From Promicromonosporaceae bacterium (GTDB taxonomy: Bacteria > Actinomycetota > Actinomycetes > Actinomycetales > Cellulomonadaceae), in the NCBI GenBank assembly GCA_009782865.1, contig WRIF01000104.1, positions 1-6,071 of the forward strand: 6,071 nt of DNA, written 5' to 3'. The notes beneath the pieces were generated by a model. The model was not told the origin of the DNA, did no database searches, and worked only from the letters and a program-made list of their open reading frames with translations. Position 1 is the stretch's first letter. Each line of letters starts with the position of its first letter. A program made the translations under genes and the position numbers. Shown here one piece after another: positions 1 to 6,071 of this stretch.

Positions 1-1466
1 TCACCTCGGTGGAAGTGCCCCAGGCGCACCTCGACCGCATCGCCGCCATCGACCCGCAGGTGCACGCCTTCCTGCACGTCTCGGCCGCTGACGCCCTGGC
101 GACCGCCGCTGAGGTTGACGCGCGCCGCGCCGCCGGCGAGACGCTGCCAGAACTGGCCGGGGTGCCCGTGGCCATCAAGGACCTAGTGGTGACCAAGGGC
201 ATGCCCACCACCGCCGCCTCCAGGATCCTGGAGGGCTGGATCAGCCCCTACGACGCCACGATCGTCGAAAAGTGCCGCCAGGCGCTGATGCCGATCCTCG
301 GCAAGACCAACCTCGACGAGTTCGCCATGGGCTCGTCCACCGAACACTCCGCCTTCGGCCCCACCTTCAACCCGTGGGACCTGGAGCGCATTCCCGGTGG
401 CTCCGGCGGAGGCTCTGCCGCGGCCGTCGCCGCCTACGAGGCGCCCCTAGCCATCGGCACCGACACCGGCGGCTCGATCCGCCAGCCCGGCGCCGTCACC
501 GGCACGGTCGGCGTCAAGCCCACCTACGGGTCGGTCTCCCGCTACGGCTGCATCGCCATGGCCTCCTCCCTTGACCAGGCCGGCCCGGTGGCCCGCACCG
601 TGCTCGACGCCGCCCTCTTCCACGAGGTGCTTGCCGGCCACGACCCCCGCGACTCCACCTCCCTGAACGAACCCGTACCCTCCTACAGCGCCGCCGCGCG
701 CGAGGGCGCCTCCGGCGACCTGACCGGGCTGCGGGTAGGAGTGGTCAAGGAGATGCACGGCGAGGGCTACCAGGCTGGGGTCGAGGCCCGCTTCAACGAG
801 TCCCTGGAGGTGCTCAAGGCCGCCGGTGCCGAGATTGTCGAGCTCTCCTGCCCGTCGTTCCCCTACGCCTTCGACGCCTACTACCTGATCATGCCCGCCG
901 AGGTCTCCTCCAACCTCGCCAAGTTCGACGGCATGCGCTTCGGCCTGCGTGTCGAGCCCGCCGAGGGTCCGGTCACCGCCGAGCGCGTGATGGCCGCCAC
1001 CCGGGGCGCCGGCTTCGGTGAGGAGGTCAAGCGCCGCATCATCCTGGGCACGCACGCCCTGTCTTCGGGCCACTACGACCACTACTACGGCGCCGCCCAG
1101 CAGGTTCGCACCCTCATCCAGCGCGACTTTGCCACGGCCTTCGAGCAGGTGGACGTGCTGGTTTCCCCGACGGCCCCGACTACCGCGTTCAAGATGGGCG
1201 AGAGGGTAGACGACCTGATGGCCATGTATCTCAATGACATCGCCACCATTCCGGCCAACCTCGCCGGCGTGCCCGGCATCACGGTGCCGAACGGCCTGTC
1301 GGACGATGGCCTGCCGGTCGGCCTGCAGGTGCTCGCCCCCGCCCGTGAGGACGCCCGCCTGTACCGGGTGGCCGCAGCCGTCGAGACGAGACTCGTTGCC
1401 AAGTGGGGCGGCCCGCTCCTCGACCAGGCGTCCCCCTTGACCGCCCGCGAAGAAGGAGGCGAATGA
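1..1466 (+). CDS. gatA: Glutamyl/aspartyl-tRNA amidotransferase subunit A, 5' end cut off by the window
   Basis: Subunit A is the glutaminase of cytoplasmic GatCAB: it releases ammonia from glutamine, which GatB uses to amidate Glu-tRNA(Gln) or Asp-tRNA(Asn). The frame is open from position 3, reading [12 protein letters not shown]; this matches an internal part of the family N-terminus, so the GTG at 9 is a valine codon and the true start lies upstream, probably 20-30 codons away. Numbering from that GTG codon, the amidase-signature triad is complete: Lys57 in VAIKDL, the cis-Ser132 in [12 protein letters not shown] and nucleophile Ser156 in [12 protein letters not shown], with the 24-residue Ser-Ser spacing usual for the family. 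The second Ser of the common GGSSGGS motif is Gly here, a variant I recall from actinobacterial GatA. A conserved C-terminal segment ([21 protein letters not shown]) precedes a short tail. The visible 485 codons are close to full length. The TGA stop overlaps the upstream ATG candidate of gatB. gatC would be expected just upstream, outside the window. Confidence 0.97.
   Translation, partial: TSVEVPQAHLDRIAAIDPQVHAFLHVSAADALATAAEVDARRAAGETLPELAGVPVAIKDLVVTKGMPTTAASRILEGWISPYDATIVEKCRQALMPILGKTNLDEFAMGSSTEHSAFGPTFNPWDLERIPGGSGGGSAAAVAAYEAPLAIGTDTGGSIRQPGAVTGTVGVKPTYGSVSRYGCIAMASSLDQAGPVARTVLDAALFHEVLAGHDPRDSTSLNEPVPSYSAAAREGASGDLTGLRVGVVKEMHGEGYQAGVEARFNESLEVLKAAGAEIVELSCPSFPYAFDAYYLIMPAEVSSNLAKFDGMRFGLRVEPAEGPVTAERVMAATRGAGFGEEVKRRIILGTHALSSGHYDHYYGAAQQVRTLIQRDFATAFEQVDVLVSPTAPTTAFKMGERVDDLMAMYLNDIATIPANLAGVPGITVPNGLSDDGLPVGLQVLAPAREDARLYRVAAAVETRLVAKWGGPLLDQASPLTAREEGGE
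1454..1459 (+). promoter_or_regulatory. Ribosome binding site of gatB
   Basis: A perfect AGGAGG lies inside the last codons of gatA. It is 3 nt before the ATG at 1463 and 9 nt before the ATG at 1469. The spacing to 1469 is closer to the usual range and the spacing to 1463 is short, so this site bears on which of the two in-frame starts is used. Confidence 0.75.
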
Positions 1467-2968
1467 ACATGAACGAGAAACTGGTGAAGTACGAGGACGC
1501 CGTCAGGCGCTACGACCCGGTGCTCGGTATCGAGGTGCACGTGGAACTCGGCACCGTGACCAAGATGTTCTGCCCGGCGGCGCACACCTTCGGCGCGGCC
1601 CCCAACTCGGAGACCACCCCGGTTAGCCTGGGCCTGCCCGGCACCCTGCCCGTGGTCAATGCGCGGGCCATCGAATACTCGGTGAAGATCGGCCTGGCGC
1701 TCAACTGCCAGATCGCCCAGCTGTGCCGCTTCGCCCGCAAAAACTACTTCTACCCGGACATCCCCAAGAACTACCAGATCTCACAGTCCGATGAACCGAT
1801 CGCGTTCGATGGCCACCTCGACGTCGAGCTGGAGGACGGGACGGTCTACCGCGTAGAGATCGAACGCGCCCACATGGAGGAGGACGCCGGCAAGAACACC
1901 CACGTCGGCGGGGCCGCCGGGCGCATCCACGGCGCCGACTACTCGCTGGTGGACTACAACCGCTCCGGCATCCCGCTAATCGAGATCGTCACCCGACCGC
2001 TGACCGGGGTGGGCGACCGCGCCCCCGAGATCGCCTCGGCCTACGTGCAGGCGCTGCGCGAGATCATGCGCACCCTGGACGTCTCCGAGGCACGCATGGA
2101 GCGCGGGCAGCTGCGCGCGGACATCAACCTGTCGCTGCGTCCCAGCCCGGACGCCCCGCTTGGCACCCGCTCGGAGACCAAGAACGTCAACTCGTTCCGC
2201 TCCATCGAGAAGGCGGTGCGCTTCGAGATCTCGCGTCACGCCGCCATCCTGGACGCCGGGGGCAAGGTCACCCAGGAGACGCGCCACTTCCACGAGGAGG
2301 ATGGCTCCACCTCGCCGGGCCGGCCCAAGTCCGACGCCGACGACTACCGCTACTTCCCCGAGCCAGACCTGGTGCCCGTGGCCCCGAGCCGCCAGTGGGT
2401 CGAGGAACTGCGCGCGGCACTGCCCGAACTCCCGCAGGCCCGACGCCGCCGGCTCAAGCAGGAATGGGGCTACGCGGACGCCGAGATGCGCGATGTCGTC
2501 AACGCCGGGGCGCTCGAATCGATTGAGGCCACCGTCGCGGCCGGGCTCAGCCCCGCCGCCGCCCGCAAGTGGTGGATGGGCGAGCTCTCGCGCGTTGGCC
2601 GCTCCACCGACACCCCGCTGGTCGAACTGCCCGTGACCGCCGCCCAGGTGGCCGCGCTGCAGGGCCTGATCGACGCCGGCAAGATCAACGACAAGATCGC
2701 CCGCCAGGTGCTTGACGGAGTGCTCGCCGGGGAGGGCGACCCCGCCGCCATCGTCGCCGCCCGCGGCCTGGAGATCGTCTCGGACGACGGCCCCCTGCTC
2801 GCCGCCATCGATGAGACGCTCGCCGCCCAGCCCGACATCGTGGACAAGGTCCGCTCCGGCAACCTCGGCCCGATTGGTGCGATCATCGGCGCGGTGATGA
2901 AGGCCACCAGGGGGCAGGCCGACGCGCAACGGGTGCGGGAACTGGTGATGGAGAGGATTGGCGCGTGA
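1463..2968 (+). CDS. gatB: Glutamyl/aspartyl-tRNA amidotransferase subunit B
   Basis: Subunit B binds the misacylated tRNA, activates the side-chain carboxylate of Glu or Asp with ATP and transfers ammonia from GatA. From the ATG at 1463 it has 501 residues, normal for the family; the ATG at 1469 (499 residues) fits the Shine-Dalgarno spacing better. The N-terminal catalytic cradle shows GIEVHVELG (22-30, with the metal-binding Glu24 and His26), [22 protein letters not shown] (134-144) and the family signature [17 protein letters not shown] (163-179). [11 protein letters not shown] and [11 protein letters not shown] follow. The C-terminal helical/YqeY-like tRNA-binding part runs from about 310 and contains [27 protein letters not shown] and [12 protein letters not shown]. 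Of the four zinc cysteines (CxC and CxxC) found in many GatB proteins only Cys37 remains; the other positions are Ala39, Thr52 and Ser55. The ATG at 1463 overlaps the gatA stop as ATGA, and the gene's TGA overlaps the next gene's GTG. Confidence 0.97.
   Translation: MNMNEKLVKYEDAVRRYDPVLGIEVHVELGTVTKMFCPAAHTFGAAPNSETTPVSLGLPGTLPVVNARAIEYSVKIGLALNCQIAQLCRFARKNYFYPDIPKNYQISQSDEPIAFDGHLDVELEDGTVYRVEIERAHMEEDAGKNTHVGGAAGRIHGADYSLVDYNRSGIPLIEIVTRPLTGVGDRAPEIASAYVQALREIMRTLDVSEARMERGQLRADINLSLRPSPDAPLGTRSETKNVNSFRSIEKAVRFEISRHAAILDAGGKVTQETRHFHEEDGSTSPGRPKSDADDYRYFPEPDLVPVAPSRQWVEELRAALPELPQARRRRLKQEWGYADAEMRDVVNAGALESIEATVAAGLSPAAARKWWMGELSRVGRSTDTPLVELPVTAAQVAALQGLIDAGKINDKIARQVLDGVLAGEGDPAAIVAARGLEIVSDDGPLLAAIDETLAAQPDIVDKVRSGNLGPIGAIIGAVMKATRGQADAQRVRELVMERIGA
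2950..2957 (+). promoter_or_regulatory. Ribosome binding site of the GNAT gene
   Basis: The purine-rich GGAGAGGA in the last codons of gatB ends 7 nt before the GTG at 2965. This normal spacing supports GTG as the start of the acetyltransferase gene despite the overlap with the gatB stop. Confidence 0.65.
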
Positions 2969-3567
2969 CCCGCGGCCCGGTTCTGCGCTCGGGGCTGGTG
3001 CGCCTGCGTCCCATGGAGGCCCGCGACGCCGCCCGCCTGTGGGAATCGGTGCAAGACCCGGAGGGCCTGCGGCTGACCGGAACCACCGAGAGCTTCACCC
3101 TCCCACAGATCGAGGAGTGGACCGCCACCATCTCCGACCGGGAGGGTCGCTTCGACTGGGCCATCACCCCCGGGCAGGAGCGCGACGGCCAGCCGCTCTC
3201 CGACGAGATGATCGGTGAGATTGTCCTCAACGAGATCGACACCGACGCCCGCTCCGGCAACCTGCGCCTGCAGCTCCTCAAGGAGTATCGCGGGAGAGGC
3301 TACGGGGGGGAGGCCATCTCGGCGGTGTGCAAGTTCGCCTTCGACGGCTACCGCGACCCCGACGGGGAGTGGGAGCCCGGCCCCCGCCTGCACCGCGTCA
3401 GCCTCGACGTGCTCGCCTTCAACACGCGCGCCATCAACCTGTACAAGCAGCTTGGCTTTGTCGAAGAGGGGCGGATGCGAGACGCCCACTATGTGGACGG
3501 CGCCCACGTGGACGTGATCATCATGTCCATCCTCGAGGACGAGTACCGGGACCTGGCTCATGCCTGA
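2965..3567 (+). CDS. GNAT-family N-acetyltransferase, RimJ/RimL type
   Basis: This is a probable cytoplasmic acetyl-CoA-dependent N-acetyltransferase of 200 residues. It starts like RimJ/RimL proteins with a strand followed by an [18 protein letters not shown] segment (14-27). A central strand [11 protein letters not shown] (82-92) leads into motif [16 protein letters not shown] (104-118), whose RGRGYG loop (109-114) should bind the acetyl-CoA pyrophosphate. Motif B follows as [19 protein letters not shown] (147-165), with the conserved Asn, Ala, Leu-Tyr and Gly-Phe. The end, [19 protein letters not shown], is typical of the subfamily. The substrate cannot be read from sequence: ribosomal protein N-termini, other proteins, amino acids or small amines are all possible. 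The GTG start is supported by a Shine-Dalgarno and the GTGA overlap with gatB; the stop lies 8 bp inside the next gene. Seven consecutive G (3304-3310) lie in motif A, but the frame continues correctly through them. Confidence 0.88.
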   Translation: MTRGPVLRSGLVRLRPMEARDAARLWESVQDPEGLRLTGTTESFTLPQIEEWTATISDREGRFDWAITPGQERDGQPLSDEMIGEIVLNEIDTDARSGNLRLQLLKEYRGRGYGGEAISAVCKFAFDGYRDPDGEWEPGPRLHRVSLDVLAFNTRAINLYKQLGFVEEGRMRDAHYVDGAHVDVIIMSILEDEYRDLAHA

Positions 3568-4882
3568 CCTGCCGCCGACGATCCAGCCGGTAATCCTGGG
3601 CGGAGACGTGGGCGCCTACTCGCTGGCGCGCGCCTTCCACGAGGCCTACGGCGTCCGGTCGATAGTCATCTCCGGCACCTCGACCGGCCTGATGCGCCGC
3701 TCGCGCATCCTCACCCATCTCAGTGAGCCACGGATCGATGACGATGCCGCCGTGGTCGACCGCTTGCTGACAATCGCCCGAAACAGCGCCGGCAGGCGGC
3801 TGATTGCCGTGGCCTCCACCGACTGGCTGGTGGAAACCCTGGTCGGCGCGGCCGCGACCCTGCGCGCGGCCGGGTATGTGGTGCCCTACGTCGACGCGCC
3901 CCTGCTGGCCCGGATGACCGACAAGGAGCGGTTCGGGGCGCTCTGCCGAGAACTCGACATCCCGCACCCGACCACCGTGGTTTGCCAGGTGCCCGACTTC
4001 ACCGGCCACCTCGATACCCGGGGGCTCAGGTTCCCGGTGATCGCCAAGGCGTCGTCATCGGCGCTGATGCACGACGTCACCTACGACGGCAAACAGAAGG
4101 TCCACACCGTCCAGACGCCTGAAGAACTTGCCGCCCTGTTGACCCGCGTGCGCGAGGCGGGATACCCCGGCGCGATGATCATCCAGGACTACATTCCCGG
4201 AGACGACTCCGGCATGCGCATCCTGACCTGCTACAGCGACCAAGCGGGCAGGGTGCGGTTCTCCGGCTTCGGCCAGGTGCTGCTCGAGGAGCACGCCCCC
4301 GGCGCCCTGGGCAACCCGGCCGGCATCATCACCGAGCCGAACCCCGCGGTGGCGGCCCAGGCCGCCCGTCTGCTGGAGCAAGTGGGCTGGACGGGCTTTG
4401 CCAACTTCGACCTGAAGCACGATCCCCGCACCGGCGACGACGTCTTCTTCGAGCTAAACCCCCGCCTGGGGCGCTCCAACTTCTACCTGACGGCGGCCGG
4501 CGCCAACCCGATCCGCTTCTACGTCACCGAGCTGCTGCAGGGCCAAGATCCCGACCCGCGCACGGTGCTAGACGCGAGCAAGGTGGACGAGGCCGGCAAC
4601 TGGCTGCCCGAGCACCTGTACACGGTGCTGCCGGGCCTCCTGCTGAGGCGCTATCTCTTCGACCGGCCGCTGCGGCGGCGCGCCTGCCGCCTGCTGTTGA
4701 CCGGCCGGGCGTCCAAGCCACTCAGCTACCTGCGCGAGACGGACCCACGCCGCTGGGCCTACATTGCGGTGTCGCAGGTCAATCACTTCCGTAAATTTGG
4801 CCGGTTCTATCCGCGGGCCGCCGCTCGGCGTCACTGGGCTGAGGGTCGCTGGGCCGAAGGCCGTCGGGCGGTGGGCCGATGA
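3560..4882 (+). CDS. ATP-grasp carboxylate-amine ligase, probable D-aspartate (or D-glutamate) ligase of peptidoglycan
   Basis: This 440-residue protein is an ATP-grasp enzyme of the type that joins a carboxylate to an amine through an acyl-phosphate. The N-terminal alpha/beta domain opens with PVILGGDVGAYSLARAFHEAYG (10-31) and has ASTDWLVE (85-92). The ATP-grasp fold shows the first nucleotide Lys in FPVIAKASSS (Lys163), DGKQK (176-180), QDYIPGDDSGMR (209-220), ANFDLK with Asp284, and FFELNPRLGRSNFY (296-309) with Glu298 and Asn300; these acidic and Asn residues are the expected Mg-ATP ligands. The pattern recalls the enterococcal D-aspartate ligase group (AslFm), which adds D-Asp to the stem-peptide lysine of peptidoglycan precursors; the racemase directly downstream fits that role. 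Residues 363-440 are strongly basic and end in a short repeat. The ATG overlaps the GNAT stop by 8 bp with no good Shine-Dalgarno, suggesting coupled translation. ATP-grasp ligase is near certain; the substrate is inference. Confidence 0.82.
   Translation: MPDLPPTIQPVILGGDVGAYSLARAFHEAYGVRSIVISGTSTGLMRRSRILTHLSEPRIDDDAAVVDRLLTIARNSAGRRLIAVASTDWLVETLVGAAATLRAAGYVVPYVDAPLLARMTDKERFGALCRELDIPHPTTVVCQVPDFTGHLDTRGLRFPVIAKASSSALMHDVTYDGKQKVHTVQTPEELAALLTRVREAGYPGAMIIQDYIPGDDSGMRILTCYSDQAGRVRFSGFGQVLLEEHAPGALGNPAGIITEPNPAVAAQAARLLEQVGWTGFANFDLKHDPRTGDDVFFELNPRLGRSNFYLTAAGANPIRFYVTELLQGQDPDPRTVLDASKVDEAGNWLPEHLYTVLPGLLLRRYLFDRPLRRRACRLLLTGRASKPLSYLRETDPRRWAYIAVSQVNHFRKFGRFYPRAAARRHWAEGRWAEGRRAVGR
4835..4879 (+). 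repeat. Imperfect 15-bp tandem repeat at the ligase 3' end (three units)
   Basis: Three in-frame 15-bp units at 4835-4849, 4850-4864 and 4865-4879 encode WAEGR, WAEGR and RAVGR, the last five-residue blocks of the ATP-grasp protein. Units 1 and 2 differ only at silent positions at the protein level; unit 3 is diverged. The final base of unit 3 is the A of the racemase ATG, so the repeat also forms the leader of the next gene. Confidence 0.75.
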
Positions 4883-5598
4883 AGCCGTTGGCCGATAGAC
4901 CGCTGATCGGGGTCATTGGGGGAGTGGGGCCGCTGGCCACCGCCTACTTCCTGCGCCGCGTCATCGAATCGACCGCCGCCCAGGTGGATCAGGATCATCT
5001 CGACCTGTTGGTCTTCAACCACGCCGCGATCCCGGACCGCACCAGGCACCTCCTTGACCGTTCCCAGCCCGATCCGGGGCCGGTGCTGGCGGCCGATGCC
5101 CGCCGCCTCGAGGGCTTCGGCTGTGACTTCTTGGTGATGCCCTGCAACACCGCGCACACCTACACCCAGCAGGTACAGGACGCCGTCACGGTGCCGTTCG
5201 TCTCCATCATTGACGTCACCGTGGCCGCCGCCAGGGCGCGGCTGCCCGGCCTGCGGCAGGTCGGCCTGCTTGCGACCGCCGGGACGGTGGCGGCCGGGGT
5301 GTACGACGACGCCTTCGCCCCCGATGTCGTCGTCCTCACCCCGAGCGCGGTAGACCAGCAGCGGGTGGATCGGCTGATCACCCAGGTAAAGGCGGGCGTC
5401 CACGTCGGACGCCAGGAGGTGGACTCGGTTGCCGCCAGCCTGCGGGAGCGGGGGGCCGAACTGGTGTTGCTGGGCTGCACCGAGTTGTCGGTGATCGCCG
5501 TCGACCAGGGGCTGCTCGCCGAGCCCACCTACCTCGACACCCTCGACTGCCTGGTGCGCGCCACCATCAAAAGGGCCGGCGCCCAAGTTCGAGGGTAG
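4879..5598 (+). CDS. Aspartate/glutamate racemase family protein
   Basis: A 239-residue cofactor-independent racemase of the Asp/Glu racemase superfamily, which interconverts L- and D-Asp or Glu with two opposed catalytic cysteines. The N-terminus IGVIGGVGPLAT (10-21) is the hallmark of the aspartate-racemase branch. FNHAAIPDRT (46-55) is the usual substrate-loop region. The first catalytic cysteine is Cys89 in MPCNTAHTY and the second is Cys200 in LLGCTELSV, so both halves of the active site are intact. Length is normal. It differs from MurI-type glutamate racemases, which begin with a DSGxGG motif. The ATG overlaps the ligase stop as ATGA; no strong Shine-Dalgarno is seen, so coupling to the ligase is likely. 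The pairing suggests it supplies D-Asp or D-Glu to that ligase; broad-specificity racemases exist in this family, so the substrate remains inference. Confidence 0.92.
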   Translation: MKPLADRPLIGVIGGVGPLATAYFLRRVIESTAAQVDQDHLDLLVFNHAAIPDRTRHLLDRSQPDPGPVLAADARRLEGFGCDFLVMPCNTAHTYTQQVQDAVTVPFVSIIDVTVAAARARLPGLRQVGLLATAGTVAAGVYDDAFAPDVVVLTPSAVDQQRVDRLITQVKAGVHVGRQEVDSVAASLRERGAELVLLGCTELSVIAVDQGLLAEPTYLDTLDCLVRATIKRAGAQVRG

Positions 5599-5603
5599 CC
5601 CCG

Positions 5604-6071
5604 CTAGCCCAGGTGGGCCTTGACGAACCAGTGGAACAGGTCGAGCTGCTCGACGTGGGCAAGCAGGAGGCCGTTGGTGACCTCGTCAACCTCACCGACC
5701 GAGACGGCCGCCTGGTAGTGGTGCCTGACCACCTCGTCGTAGACCTTTGAGACGGCCGCCAGGTGCTCGGCCACCGAGGCCCGGCCGAGGGGGTAGGACA
5801 GGGGGCCACCGACGGAGCGGCCGAAGGTCTCGGCGGTGCCCTGCGGGGTGCCTCCCAGCATGGCGATGCGTTCGGCGATGGCGTCGACCATCAGGCGCAC
5901 CTCGTCGATCTGCGGGTCGATCATCTCGTGTACGGCGATGAAGTTGGGGCCGGTCACGTTCCAGTGCACATGCTTGAGCAGCAGCTGCAGGTCATTGAGC
6001 ACCCACAGGCGCTCCTGCAGCAGGGAGGCGATCTCGGCGGCTTGGGTTTCAGTCAGGTAGGGGACGGGCAT
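5604..6071 (-). CDS. dps: Dps/ferritin-like DNA-starvation protein, start at window edge
   Basis: A 155-residue member of the Dps family: 12-subunit cages that oxidise Fe(II), preferably with hydrogen peroxide, store the iron and so protect DNA. All inter-subunit ferroxidase ligands expected from the Listeria Dps structure can be placed with one constant offset: His36 and Trp37 in KHVHWNVTGPNF, His48 and Asp52 in VHEMIDPQID, Asp63 and Glu67 in VDAIAERI. LGGTPQGTAE follows as usual, and the C-terminal helix ends QLDLFHWFVKAHLG. There is neither a lysine-rich N-terminal tail nor a basic C-terminal extension, so direct DNA binding is not supported. The ATG is the very last codon position of the window (6069-6071), so its ribosome binding site, promoter and any upstream alternative start cannot be seen, though the length is already that of a complete protein. 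It is convergent with the racemase, 5 bp apart. Confidence 0.93.
   Translation of the reverse strand: MPVPYLTETQAAEIASLLQERLWVLNDLQLLLKHVHWNVTGPNFIAVHEMIDPQIDEVRLMVDAIAERIAMLGGTPQGTAETFGRSVGGPLSYPLGRASVAEHLAAVSKVYDEVVRHHYQAAVSVGEVDEVTNGLLLAHVEQLDLFHWFVKAHLG

Noticed and set aside
447..1082. Long open antisense frame within gatA
   Set aside because: Its translation is low-complexity (Gly, Ala, Val, His-rich) with no family motif, and it lies opposite a well-conserved gene; this is the usual effect of high GC third positions.
1403..1462. Upstream GTG extension of gatB by 20 codons
   Set aside because: The extra residues are Arg/Pro-rich and unlike GatB N-termini, and a strong AGGAGG precedes the ATGs at 1463 and 1469.
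1976..3561. Long antisense frames opposite gatB and the GNAT gene
   Set aside because: No recognisable domain, and composition typical of the reverse strand of GC-rich genes; the plus-strand frames carry clear family motifs over the same span.
3560..4882. D-Ala-D-Ala ligase, carbamoyl-phosphate synthase or biotin carboxylase
   Set aside because: Only the general ATP-grasp features are shared; the N-terminal GGDVGAYSLAR and the QDYIPGDDSGMR motif fit the D-aspartate-ligase-like group better.
4831..5586. 251-codon antisense frame opposite the racemase
   Set aside because: It resembles a Gly/His/Gln-rich reverse-strand shadow, with no motif, while the plus strand encodes a complete racemase with both catalytic cysteines.
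4879..5598. Glutamate racemase MurI
   Set aside because: The protein lacks the DSGxGG start of MurI and instead has the GGVGPLAT start and NTAH/GCTEL cysteine motifs of the aspartate-racemase branch.
5523..5618. 8-bp inverted repeat GCCCACCT (5523-5530) and AGGTGGGC (5611-5618)
   Set aside because: The arms are 80 nt apart inside coding sequence of GC-rich DNA; this is expected by chance and has no terminator-like T-run.

Overview
The window is G+C-rich throughout, with G or C in most third codon positions. Its GatA and GatB proteins are of the actinobacterial kind, including a GatB that has lost most of its zinc cysteines. This points to a high-GC Gram-positive bacterium (Actinomycetota); genus and species cannot be told from the sequence. 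The region is almost entirely coding: the largest gap between genes is 5 bp, and no tRNA, rRNA, CRISPR array, insertion sequence or integrase is visible.

Positions 1-5598 (+ strand) hold five genes read in one direction, each overlapping the next by 4 to 8 bp: gatA (5' end outside the window), gatB, a GNAT acetyltransferase of the RimJ/RimL type, an ATP-grasp ligase resembling the D-aspartate ligases of peptidoglycan cross-bridge synthesis, and an aspartate/glutamate racemase. The overlaps (ATGA, GTGA, 8 bp, ATGA) suggest one polycistronic mRNA with translational coupling. Positions 5604-6071 (- strand) hold a convergent Dps/ferritin-like gene whose ATG lies exactly on the window edge.

Functionally, gatA and gatB encode two subunits of the GatCAB amidotransferase, which finishes Asn-tRNA(Asn) and/or Gln-tRNA(Gln) by amidating Asp or Glu on the tRNA. 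The last two genes of the run form a plausible module: the racemase would make D-Asp (or D-Glu) and the ATP-grasp enzyme would attach it through an amide bond to the peptidoglycan stem peptide. Linking these to GatCAB in one operon would join two consumers of acidic amino acids, but that link is inference. Dps is an iron-storage and oxidative-stress protein and appears to be an independent unit.

The most useful observations are the ligase-racemase pair, the tight overlap chain, the altered zinc site of GatB, a 15-bp tandem repeat at the ligase 3' end, and the lack of terminator space between the convergent racemase and dps genes.
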